From assembly GCA_963921195.1 (NCBI GenBank), contig OY992536.1, positions 110,076,778 to 110,140,777 on the forward strand: 64,000 bases of DNA, written 5' to 3'. The stretch comes from Pegoplata infirma (taxonomy: Eukaryota > Arthropoda > Insecta > Diptera > Anthomyiidae). Positions within the stretch are counted from its first letter, which is position 1. Every line of letters starts with the position of its first letter. The notes below the pieces were generated by a model. It saw only the letters and a program-made list of their open reading frames with translations, was not told the origin of the DNA and made no database searches. The translations under genes were made by a program, and so were the position numbers. Positions 54,656 through 64,000 of the stretch are shown here, piece after piece.

Positions 54656-55231
54656 CAAGGGAGGTCTCCCTACTGTCACCCGCGGATCTTTATAGAATTG
54701 GTTTTATTTTGTAGAGCAGAAAAAATAATGGGACACGTATTTTGTTTTTAGCGGCCAAAATTCATAATTAGGGGGTAAAAAGGAGGGGGGAAGACAAACC
54801 TAGTCATGTTACATAACCATAAGACAAACCTAGTCATGTTACATACCAAATGAAAGGTCTTTGGAAAACCTATCTACGTGCTAAGAACTTGTCCAAACAG
54901 GCACAACTTTTCGTCATATTGAAAAAATACCAAAATTTCAGGACATTTTTGTTAATAAAAATATTAACTTCTTTGGCCCGTTGTTAGCACCACGAGATAG
55001 GTATTTTTAATACCTTTAATCTGATACCACACATGCCTATATTAATTTTGTTTAAATAGGCGTAAATCGTAAAAAACTGAAAAAGGTAAATTTCCCCCCA
55101 TACAAGTCGACCCCCCCCCCCTAAAAATGAGTTTGGGCCGCTAAAAAATACGTGCCGAATTAATTTTCGTTCTTAACAACATATCGAAATTTCTTGAAAA
55201 TCGGAGGGTGACATCAGGGAGACTTCCCTTG
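54656..55231. mobile_element. CAAGGGA-ended element, family M, copy M1
   Basis: 576 bp; the end repeats (CAAGGGAGGTCTCCCTACTG against TGACATCAGGGAGACTTCCCTTG, 26 bases with a few mismatches) are flanked by TGA on both sides (54653-54655, 55232-55234). A 30-bp tandem duplication (agacaaacctagtcatgtta) is at about 54793-54846. No ORF. The superfamily is unclear; a 3-bp duplication allows a PIF/Harbinger relation. Confidence 0.76.
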
Positions 55232-55234
55232 TGA

Positions 55235-55738
55235 GTTTGTTCGTTTACTTTAACTTCTATTACTCATAACTTCTTAAAAAATGGTCAAAATTCCAAAAAA
55301 AAATTTTAATATTTTTGTTTTTTCATGTACTTTTTAGAAAAAACACTAAATAAAATTTTAAAAGTGTTCTATTAAGCGATTTTTAAAATTTAAATATCAT
55401 TTTTGAAAATGTTCGTACTGTTTATTTTTTAGATTTTTTTTTGTGGAAAACTTGTATTGATTCTAAAAATGTTTTGCCCAGTAAGATCGTGGGATAAAAA
55501 ATCATGGAAATTTGTAAAATTACAAGAAAAACTGTTAAATTACAAAAAAATATGTAAATTTCGATCTAAAATTATTTGTTAAAAAACTAGGAAATCAGTC
55601 AAATATTGGTAAAATGGGATTACTAATTTGACAAGGTTTTTTTTTTTTAACTGACAAAAGAGTGACCCCAGAGAGGTCATATTTATGACCGACAAACGTT
55701 ATTTTTAAAGTCTTAACCATTTTTCGTATAAGATCATA
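55235..55738. other. no gene seen; repeat shared with 9300-9540
   Basis: 55385-55500 resembles 9314-9545 (aaatatcatttttgaaaatg, cccagtaagatcgtgggat). The rest includes taaaattacaagaaaaactg phrases similar to 59450-59875. Confidence 0.5.
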
Positions 55739-56165
55739 CCCAGCAAAAACTTGGTAATGGCACATCATTACCATTCGAATTACTTAGTAATGACAGAAAA
55801 TTACATTTAGCATTATTTTGAAATGTAAAATAAGGACTTATTAATAATGACTTACATAAGTCATTATAATAAAATAAAAAAATTTCAGAACTAGATTTTC
55901 ACTTTTTGACTCACTGTACATTATTTTGAATAAAAATTAAATAAAATTAAATATTTTTTTATTTTTTTAAATTTTTTTTAAAAATATTTTTTTCATTACC
56001 TATAAGTATATATGTAATTAGTTATTAATACTGGTTTGATAATCATTACATTTGGCACATTTGCTTGTTAATGTAATGGGAATGGTAATTCGAATCAGAA
56101 GTAGTTATAACTTTTAAATTTCCCATTACACATTTCATTACTTGGTAATGCAAGTTTTTGCTGGG
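55739..56165. mobile_element. CCCAGCAAAAACTTGG-ended element
   Basis: 427 bp with ends CCCAGCAAAAACTTGGTAATG and CATTACTTGGTAATGCAAG...GCTGGG, inverted for about 22 bases with one shift. TA lies to the left (55737-55738), TT to the right. The interior resembles 48137-48617 in its taatgact / attacc words. Confidence 0.8.
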
Positions 56166-57475
56166 TTTCAAAATAGACACGAACCCATAACAAATTATAT
56201 TTTTTATCATATAATTTTTTTTGCTCGGTTCCCTTAAGTATAAGAGAAGTTAACAGTAAAAACTTTTTTTTTTGCATATAATCCCTTGATATTTCCATCG
56301 ACACATTTTTTCCAAGATTTTAAAAGAACATTTTTAAATTGTATTCCCAAGGTGGGATTTAAAACTGCAAAAAATATGCAACACGATAGTTTCAAATAAA
56401 ACACACAATATGGCGCTTTTTTACCCATTGTATGATGTGATGAGGTAAGTTATTGTTTGCACCTTTAAAACCAAAACCTGTACAAAAGTTAAAAAAAAAA
56501 ACAGGAAGAGTCTTAAATGTATAAATCTTAAATGTGATTAAGATTATATGAGTCCAAGTTTTGTATTCTACATAAGTTATTAAAAACGCAGCTAGAGTGC
56601 GGAAGGTAACTACAGTGTAAAATATTTTCCGAGTATTAAAAACCCAGTTTAAAATGGGTTAAATCTTATTAAAATTGGATTAAAATTTTACTTAATTTTA
56701 TATATTTTTTTGTTGTGCCAAAATACTACATGCAAAAATCTAAAGAAATCTATATTTTAAAAAGCATTTACCGCTTGCCATTTGCCAGCCAGAGTGGCGC
56801 GCATTTTTCATTTATATATTTATTTTTTTTGCTTTCATTTTAAGTAATTTTATTTTGCACAATTTTATTTTATTTTTTTTGTTTTTAGTTCAGTTCAGCT
56901 GATTTTTAAATTATAAATGTATGAGTAAGACCCACAAACCAAAAAACCAACCAACTACAAATGTTAGAATATATTCTATATGCACAGCACAGCGCAATCT
57001 TAAATAGATATTTGCGGTTCTGGTTGTTTGTATGTACATAAATTCATATATGTAATAATACGATTTATATGGCAGTGAATTATTTTTGTGGTTTCAATTT
57101 TTATTTTTATAAAAAAAAAATAAAATTCAATATTATTTTGTTATAAGTAGCTAAAAATGGGAGTGTATTAAATTGTCTTTTAATTAGATGGCCTTAAATA
57201 CAAAATTGAATTGAAATTTTAAATTTTCTATTGTGTTGGTTTTATATTGGTGTCACCTACTTAGAAAAAAAAATTAATTATTTTTAAATTTTATTTGAAT
57301 TATTTATAAAGTTTTTTTTTTTGTTTTCTATTCCCGCTCCAAAATCGGTTGGACATTATTATATCTGATTTTATCTGTTAATATATGAATGCATCTGATT
57401 GTAAATATCAGATCTCGAGTTTGTGCTAACCCTAGTAAAAACGTTTTGAAGTACAGTGACTCAAACATATAATAT
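56166..57475. other. no gene seen; fragments of Q and G families
   Basis: 56503-56600 is an end fragment of Q (aacaggaagagtcttaaatg, gtgattaagattatatgagt). 57350-57420 resembles the interior of family G (tgcatctgattgtaaat, cagatctcgag). 56780-57060 may be single-copy DNA. Confidence 0.5.
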
Positions 57476-57483
57476 ATGATAAC

Positions 57484-58370
57484 TAGGGCAAGTACTTTCA
57501 TGAAAATGCATATTGCATAACTCAGCATTGTAACCATAACATAAATTAAATATCTATGCTAATCAAAGAATTTGCAATAAAATGGCATTGATTTGTAGTT
57601 GAATATTTTTGCATATTTTGGTATAAATGCATATTTTTGCATATTTTGAAATAAATTCGACTTTTTTTTAAATTTCATCTATAAATTTTTAAAACTTCCT
57701 TGGGAAAATTCAAAACCTATCCCCTATTTCTTATAGAAAAATGTATTTATTTGTCGAAATCATATTCTAAAAAAATTGGATTCTGGGAGATTTATTTTTA
57801 GATTATTTTCCTATTTAAAATGTTAATATTCTATATGAATATCTCTTCACTAATCGTAAAGAAAAAAATGTTTTCGAATTTAAGATTTTTTACACGAAAA
57901 TTGCATTTTTATTTTGATTAGAGTTAGGGTGGGGTCTTTTGCCTTTAAGTTAATTTTTTGACTTGAAAATAGGAAAATTCCGAAAAAAGTAAAAAAAAAG
58001 TATTTCAAAAATAAATATTTTTTTTTTAGAATAATGAACACAAAATATTGAAAAATAACTTGTTTTAGAAAAATATTGTATTTTAATATTTTTTTTTTCT
58101 TTTAGAAACTTTTTACTTCAGAAATAGTTAGTGAGTCAAAGAAAAAACTTCTCAAGTAAAAAAATATTTTACTAACTAAAAATTGTTTCCACTCAATAAA
58201 ACATGCAATTTCAGGAATTGTCAAGGGCCTTAAAATAGTTGACAAAGCCTAATTAATGTTGACAAATTAATTTTTTTTAGTAAAAAAAAATAATTTTTAG
58301 ATGCATATTTTTAAAGTTTTTAGGGCTTATTTTGTTTTCGTTTTTTAGATGCATGAAAGTTCTTGCCCTA
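57484..58370. mobile_element. hAT-like non-autonomous element (887 bp)
   Basis: Ends TAGGGCAAGTACTTTCATG and CATGAAAGTTCTTGCCCTA are inverted with one mismatch, and an exact 8-bp duplication ATGATAAC flanks the element (57476-57483, 58371-58378). Both points fit hAT. The interior has atatttttgcatattttg repeats and no transposase ORF. Confidence 0.88.
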
Positions 58371-58378
58371 ATGATAAC

Positions 58379-58856
58379 ATTTCTTTAATGGAACAGTTTA
58401 GGAACAGCAAGTAAACAATAAAATCTTTTCTTTGTTTACAAAAATTTGGTGGTCAAATAAATTGGAGGTCCAAAAATGTGGATTTCTTCAACTGTATTAA
58501 AAAAATTTTATATTTTGTTTGGGTTGTTGGAAAAGCAAGTTGATCGCTGAGTAAAAATAAAGGATAATTTTTTAGATTTTTAATGTTTGAAAAAAATTTT
58601 AAAAAATTTTCTAAAAAATGTGTCTAAAAAATTTCATTTTCCGCCTACATTTTTGGGATTATAAGCTTTTTAGTCGACTAAAATGAAGTAATACCGCCCA
58701 TGACATTTTTTCTTTTGATTTTCCCAAGTGTTCGAAAAATTTTTATTCTACTAGACCTAAAATTTATGTGTTACAAATTTGAGACCAATCGGAATAAACA
58801 AACCCATGGCGAAATTTTCGATCGAAATTTTTATAATTTTTTTTTTTTTTTGTAAT
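58379..58856. repeat. old dispersed repeat shared with 24480-24720
   Basis: Phrases tgtttacaaaaatttggtgg, aatgtggatttcttcaactg, ttgggttgttgg and gatcgctgagtaaaaataaa match 24500-24640 with changes. Borders unclear. Confidence 0.5.
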
Positions 58857-59412
58857 CCCAAGTAAAAAAAGTTTTGATAAAGTCATATATAATTTTATAA
58901 ACACCATATATAATTATATGGAATTTGATGCGAAAAATGAGTCGATAAAATTTGATATAATTTTATGCGAAAATTGGCCCCCTATATTTGATATAAAACA
59001 ACAGAATTGTTTAATCATATGTAATTATATAAAATTATATCAAATTATATAAAAATTTATATAATTATATATAATTACATAAAATTATATATAATTATAT
59101 ATATTTTGATATAATTATATATAACTTGATATAATTATATGTAATTTTATATATTTTTATATAATTTGATATAATTTTATGTTATTTTATATAATTATAT
59201 ATAATAATATCAATTCGCTAATTTCTCTAAATTTATATAAAAAATAGGGGGCCAATTTTCGCATAAAATTATATCAAATTTTATTAAAATTTAATCAACA
59301 TTGATACAATTTTATATGGTTTTATCGACTCATTTTTCGCATCAAATTCTATATAATAATATATGATGTTTATAAAATTATATATGACTATATCAAAACT
59401 TTTTTACTCGGG
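58857..59412. mobile_element. CCCAAGTAAAAAAAG-ended palindrome
   Basis: 556 bp; ends CCCAAGTAAAAAAAGTTTTG and CAAAACTTTTTTACTCGGG; arms pair through gcgaaaaatgagtcgataaa / ttatcgactcatttttcgc and gcgaaaattggccccctat / tagggggccaattttcgc. The centre (59000-59215) is nearly all tataatta words. Ends fit the CCC..GTAAAAA set. Confidence 0.83.
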
Positions 59413-59429
59413 ATTGTACAATTTTTTTT

Positions 59430-59875
59430 GGTAAATGTCCAAATTTTCAAGGTAATTTTACAAAAAAGCAACTAGTAAAGTTACGAGAATTTCTTGTAAG
59501 TTTATTCGCGTCAAAAAAGTTGTAAATTTACAATTTTATTGGTAAAAAGCTTGTAAAATTACAAAAAAGCTCGTAATTCTTTCTAGGAATTCTTGTAAAA
59601 TAGGAGGTAGCATAAAATCTAGTAAAGTGACGGGAATTTTTTGTAATTTTTTGTAAATGTACAAATTTCCAAGGTAATTTTGCAAAAACAAAATCTAGTA
59701 AAGTTACCAGAATTCCTTGTAAGTTTAATCGTGTCAAAAAAAATGCAAATTTATAATGATACTAGTAAAAAGCATGTTAAATTTACAAAAAATCTAGTTA
59801 TTTTTACTAGGAATTCTTGTAAAACAGGAGGTAGCAAAAAATATTTTACAAGTTTTTGTAATTTTACAAGATTTT
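59430..59875. repeat. tandem duplication, about 222-bp period
   Basis: Two diverged units, landmarks ccaaggtaattttgcaaaaa, gtaaagttacgagaatttct / gtaaagttaccagaattcct, taggaattcttgtaaaa and aggaggtagca. Small ORFs on both strands are by-products. Confidence 0.72.
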
Positions 59876-59884
59876 TTTCTTAGT

Positions 59885-60244
59885 GTGTCGCCCTTTGCAT
59901 AAAAGTTTTGGGTTTTTGGAAAAATTTCCACCAAAATTTTATATTTTTCAAAAACAAAAAAAAAAAAAACAATCTTGCGATTCAATATTTTTATTATTTT
60001 TGCATGCTTAATATGAATATTAAAACAGTTTTAAAATCGGTCGAGCGGTTTCGTGATATCACCATTTGAAATTAGTCAACAAATTTTCAAAATGGTGCTT
60101 TTACCTACGTTCAAGAATAAAAAATCTATTTTTTTTTTTTTTAAAGGTTGATACAAACTTCCACTCAAACTTAATTTAAGCCAAATCAGAAAATTTTGAC
60201 CCATGGCGCTCATCAAACAAATTTTAGAGTCTTTGGTGAAAAAT
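59885..60244. other. no gene seen
   Basis: A+T-rich DNA; includes cggtcgagcggtttcgtgat at 60039, but no element ends. Confidence 0.4.
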
Positions 60245-61019
60245 TTCTAAAAAAAACAGAACTTTTGGAATAGTTTTTAAATAAATAAATTTAGAAAATG
60301 CATTGCTTTTTTTTGCGAAAATTTTTTCGCAAAAAAAAAATAAATTTGGCGAAAAAATTTTTTTTTGAAAAATGTTTTGTCTGTAATGTATCGTATTCTA
60401 CACATATTCAAAAATAATAGCAAAAAAAAAAACAATTGGAAAAAAAAATTCGCGAAAAAAAATTTCCGCGAATAAAATTTTCTTGTGTATATTCAATAGA
60501 GTTTAGATGATAAAAATTCAGCAATTGTCTAAATAATATAAAAAATATTTTTTTTTACTTAAAAATCAAAAAATATATATATATCGCGAATATCGCTAAT
60601 ACATACGCTAACTTTGAAAAAAGATATATTACAATGGGATTTAGTGTACATGAACTCGCTTTACCAGATGGGTGTCGTAAATTCAAATCAAATTAAAAAT
60701 AGTTGTATTGAAACATTTTTTTTACGAAAACATAAGATTTTTCGCGAACAAGAAATATTTTTCGCGAAAAAATTCCCAATATTATGGTTTGTTGTGTTAA
60801 TTTAACAGAGTTGAATAGTTTTAAATTTAAAAATTATCGCATAAGTTTAAAAATATCGTTTTTATTGTACTTGAGCATCAAAATTTTAAATCGCGAATAT
60901 CGCGAATACGAGCGCTAACTTCGAAAAACGGCTAGCACCATTGAATTCAGTGTACTCATATAAACTTTACCAGTAGGGTGTCCAGCTTGTTAAAAATAGT
61001 GTCAAATTCGAGCACAGTG
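60245..61019. mobile_element. family K copy K3, left arm lost
   Basis: The centre (nested cgcgaaaaaa stretches) and the complete right arm of family K are present, ending ttcgagcacagtg at 61019. The terminal left arm is missing. The right arm is the closest match to the K1 left arm. Confidence 0.75.
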
Positions 61020-61029
61020 TTTTTATTAA

Positions 61030-61200
61030 GAGTTAATTTCAAGCTCTTTTAAAGTTTAAAAGGAACTAAAATTTTAGATTTTTGTCAAAAAACCCGTTTT
61101 TTTTAAATTTTAAATATCTTGAAACCGTTCAAACAAATTTTAAATGAAAGTTAGTCTCAAGCTCTATAAAAGGGTCAAGGAAAAAGAATTTTGTTTTTTA
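61030..61200 (+). repeat. diverged monomer of the right-edge satellite
   Basis: Phrases agtctcaagctctataaaag, ggtcaaggaaaaagaatttt and tttcaagctcttttaaag match the unit at 63301 with many changes. Confidence 0.6.
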
Positions 61201-61231
61201 TTAATTTCTTGAACGTAATATACATTAATCA

Positions 61232-61371
61232 AATAGGTTAGGTTGGATGGGCGTCCGTCAATTGGTGAATTCACACGGAGGCTATTAGGCTTATTGTGAT
61301 TCCCTGGGCCATATGGGCTCCGAGTGAATTCGCTAAATGTCAATCGCCAATTCAACCAAACCTAACCTATT
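61232..61371. mobile_element. AATAGGTTAGGTTGG-ended short element
   Basis: 140 bp with ends AATAGGTTAGGTTGGATGGG and TTCAACCAAACCTAACCTATT; a 6-bp duplication TAATCA is at 61226-61231 and 61372-61377. The interior (gaattcacacggaggc, gctccgagtgaattc) is much richer in G+C than its surroundings. Similar TTAGGTTAGG-ended repeats are common in fly genomes. The 63-residue ORF across it is not called. Confidence 0.78.
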
Positions 61372-61377
61372 TAATCA

Positions 61378-62071
61378 GAAAAAATCTTATCCATTTTTAC
61401 CCGGATTGTGAATAATATTTAAGTGATTAAATATAATTACTACTGTAATTTATTTAATGATTGTTTTATAAATTCCTATATCCTTTATTGGTTATTTGTT
61501 GTATTTAACTTTCAATTTTCTGCATTTTTTATAATTTATTTCTTTTTAAATTTTTTTAATTTTTTTTTTCATTTTTAAATGAAAAATTACATAATTGATG
61601 TTTGTTGTTGAGCGTTTTTTTTTTTTTTACAAACAGTTTTCATTTTTTTTTTTCAATTTTCTTAGTTATCAATTATTTAACATTTTCAAAATGCAAACGT
61701 CTGTCCGTCCGTCTGTCGTCTGTTAAACAATTCATTATGTCTTGATACCCGTTTAGCATATAAATATTAGGTAATACAACAATATTTTTTTTGTATTTTA
61801 GTGTAGTTGTTGTTTTAACAATATGTATTGCAGGCACTTTCAATTTTTATTTTTGTGTTCATTATTTTTGTTCGCTGCTGTTATTATTGACCAATAATTT
61901 TTGTTGCTTTTAGCCAACAATTTATTAAGTTTTAAAAGAAACAACAGAAAAAAAAATTAAAATAATTTATGGCTAAATTGCATAGAAGCAACATAAACAC
62001 CTACACTTAAAAATAATAAAAAAAAATTCAATTGTAGGATATTGAATTTTTATTATTATTTTTTTGTCTTA
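61378..62071. other. no gene seen
   Basis: A+T-rich DNA with poly-T runs and a DINE-type microsatellite scrap, ctgtccgtccgtctgtcgtc, at 61701. Confidence 0.45.
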
Positions 62072-63011
62072 GGGCGTGTGTGAAATGGTAGCAAAGTAGT
62101 ATGGTGAAAAATATTTTTCCTGTGGTGATTAAATTTTTGATTTCTGCTGTGTGAAATGAAATCATTTTTGACATTAGTAAATTTTTGATAGTTTTAAAAA
62201 AATAATATAAAAAATGTGGGTTTTATGAAAATTTATGGGCATTATTACATTAAATAATTAAAAATCTCTTTCAAACGATTGATGCAGCAAGTAATGATGG
62301 TTTTCGATGACTTCAATTACAACACAATTAGATAAATCATAAAAAACATCTTAACAACACTTATAAAAAACCCCGACTTGATAACTTGCATACAGTCCAT
62401 ATGTCCCAATTAAATGTTTTTTGCCGCCACAAATGTGCTCCCTGTCCCTCGTTGCTGTTAGCAATATTATTTAAATACATATCACAAAAACTTCTTCTTT
62501 TTGTCTACATAAATCCCATTTTTATTTAAATATTTGCAAAAATTTATATGAAAATATTCTTTATTTTTGTAATGATGGTTTTCGTTGACTTTTATTTAAA
62601 AAAACAAATAGATAAATCATAAAAACAACAAATCTTAACACCACATCTAAAAAAACCCCGAATTGATAAATTCCCGGCGGTCCATGTGCACCAATTGAAA
62701 ATGTTTTGCCGCCACAAATTTGCTCCTTGCCCTAGTTTCTGTTAGCGTTATTATTTAAATACTAAAAAAGCTCCTCCTTGTAATCTAAATCCTTTTTTTA
62801 TTAAAATATTTGCAAAAACAAAAATTTATTTGAAAATATTCTTTGTTTTTATTTTTTTGTTATGTTTAAAATTTCAAAATTTTGTATTTCAAAAATTTCT
62901 ATCGTTATGTCAAAATTTCCACTAGCCCCTTGGGCTAATGAAATTTTATTCACCTCAAGACTGTCAAAAATTTTCTAAGAAGCATACTTTGCTACCGTTT
63001 CACACACGCCC
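62072..63011. mobile_element. PIF/Harbinger-like non-autonomous element (940 bp)
   Basis: Ends GGGCGTGTGTGAAATGGTAG and CTACCGTTTCACACACGCCC are inverted (about 27 bases, one mismatch), with TTA duplicated at 62069-62071 and 63012-63014. A TTA/TAA duplication and ends starting GGG-GTGT are typical of this superfamily. The interior is a direct repeat of about 279 bp, from taatgatggttttcgatgac at about 62292 and taatgatggttttcgttgac at about 62571. No transposase ORF. Confidence 0.86.
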
Positions 63012-63119
63012 TTAATTAATAAAAATATATAAATTTTCTTACTTTTATTTTTAAATGTTTTATTCCATTTTCTTATTAAATTGTGTGCCATATAATAAAA
63101 ATTAATTGTTTTAATAAAT

Positions 63120-63240
63120 TAAGAAAACACAGTGACAACACAAGCAAAGCTGTCAACAGCTTTCGGAAGTTGCCAAAGCCTATTAATCATCAGCGCTTTT
63201 CGATTGTCACACCAAATGTGTGTCAGATTAAAATCAGCTT
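63120..63240 (-). repeat. family E fragment
   Basis: Reverse complement of the core at 45535-45635: acacagtgacaacacaagca, cagctttcggaagttgcc, cagcgcttttcgattgtca. Confidence 0.62.
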
Positions 63241-63300
63241 TTTTAAATGAAACTTTTTAAAAATGAGAAAAATGGTCTGTTTTGGTCCAAATTAAGTTTA

Positions 63301-64000
63301 ATTAAAAGTTTGTCTCAAGCTCTATAAAAAAGTCAGTGGAAAAAAATTTTGAGACTTTTTTTTTATTTTTAAATGTAGGAAAAATTTGCCATTTTTGATT
63401 TTTTTTTTAGCAAATTTCAAATAGCGATATCTTCAAAACCACTGGACCGATTCCGATTTAATATTCGTATTCAGCATGCTAAAATAAAGTGTCGCAAAAT
63501 ATTGTATTTAATTTTTTTATTTTTCAAAAATTTAAAATTTTTGTTGAAATTTTCTAAAAATCCAAAATTTTTATGGAAGGGTTTAATTAAGTTTAAATAA
63601 AATACTGTATCAAGCTCTATAAAAGGGTCAGGGGTAAAAAAATTAAGATTTTTTTAGTTTAATTAAAAGTTTGTCTAAAGCTCTATAAAAAAGTCAGTGG
63701 AAAAAAATTTTGAGACTTTTTTTTTTATTTTTAAATATAAGAAAAAATTGCCATTTTTGAATTTTTTTTAGCAAATTTCAAATAGCGATATCTCCAAAAC
63801 CACTGGACCGAATCCGATTTAATATTCGTATTCAGCATGCTAAAATAAAGTGTCGCAAAATATTGTATTTAATTTTTTTATTTTTCAAAAATTTAAAATT
63901 TTTGTTGAAATTTTCTAAAAATCCAAAATTTTTATGGAAGGGTTTAATTAAGTTTAAATAAAATACTGTATCAAGCTCTATAAAAGGGTCAGGGGTAAAA
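63301..64000 (+). repeat. satellite-like tandem repeat, 361-bp unit, open at right edge
   Basis: 63301-63661 is repeated from 63662 to the window end with only a few differences (attaaaagtttgtct-aagct; ggaccgattccgatttaata / ggaccgaatccgatttaata; atcaagctctataaaagggt). The array continues outside the window. No ORF. An older unit lies at 61030-61200. Confidence 0.9.

Noticed and set aside
61164..61355. 63-residue minus-strand ORF of more balanced composition
   Set aside because: It reads across a 140-bp inverted-repeat element with a 6-bp duplication; most of the peptide is element sequence.

Overview
The window is A+T-rich eukaryotic DNA (roughly three quarters A+T by eye) with no recognisable host gene. 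It is almost entirely transposable elements, most of them short, non-coding, hairpin-forming and nested in one another. Jockey-type LINE sequence, an arthropod-style tRNA-derived SINE, many repeats like the DINE-1/INE-1 (Helentron-associated) elements of flies, and a TTAGGTTAGG-ended short element all suggest a fly with a large, repeat-rich genome, perhaps a calyptrate such as a blowfly, house fly or flesh fly. The placement is inference from repeat content; the window could be intergenic DNA or a very long intron.

Only two coding segments are convincing, and both belong to transposons. At 1123-2112 is a Tc1/mariner transposase ORF inside an element with perfect 32-bp terminal inverted repeats (969-2486, TA duplication). 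Its ORF is open, but the block carrying the second catalytic aspartate seems to be missing in frame. At 51933-52475 is the C-terminal end of a Jockey-clade reverse transcriptase in a 5'-truncated LINE copy with a poly-A tail and a 12-bp target duplication.

Layout. 1-6.4 kb: an array of alternating inverted 'arm' blocks separated by degenerate gcaacatt-rich DNA, interrupted by the mariner (itself hit by a SINE) and by a 1.37-kb CCCAGCA-ended element holding a minisatellite. 6.4-14 kb: low-complexity DNA, DINE-1-like copies, tandem duplications and two palindromes. 14-25 kb: hairpin elements, including a 1.97-kb inverted repeat (14831-16799), a TA-flanked palindrome (18293-18878), nested CCC...GGG-ended elements (19578-20234) and a Transib-like element (21903-23465) inserted in a DINE-1-like copy and itself carrying another palindrome. 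25-39 kb: DINE-1-like copies, three CACTGTG-ended families, a hAT-like mini element (31619-31748) and a higher-order tandem array (32880-34900) with an inverted partner at 39060-39960. 41-50.6 kb: DINE-1-like copies and large nested palindromes. 50.6-64 kb: the LINE, further hairpin elements, a hAT-like element (57484-58370), a PIF/Harbinger-like element (62072-63011) and a 361-bp tandem repeat running off the right edge.

There is no operon or pathway, and I found no new protein-coding system. The value of the window is as a layered record of insertions whose termini and target duplications can often be read to the base. Coordinates of termini with target duplications are precise; edges of degraded copies are approximate. 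Element names such as 'FB-like' or 'family K' are local labels used only here.
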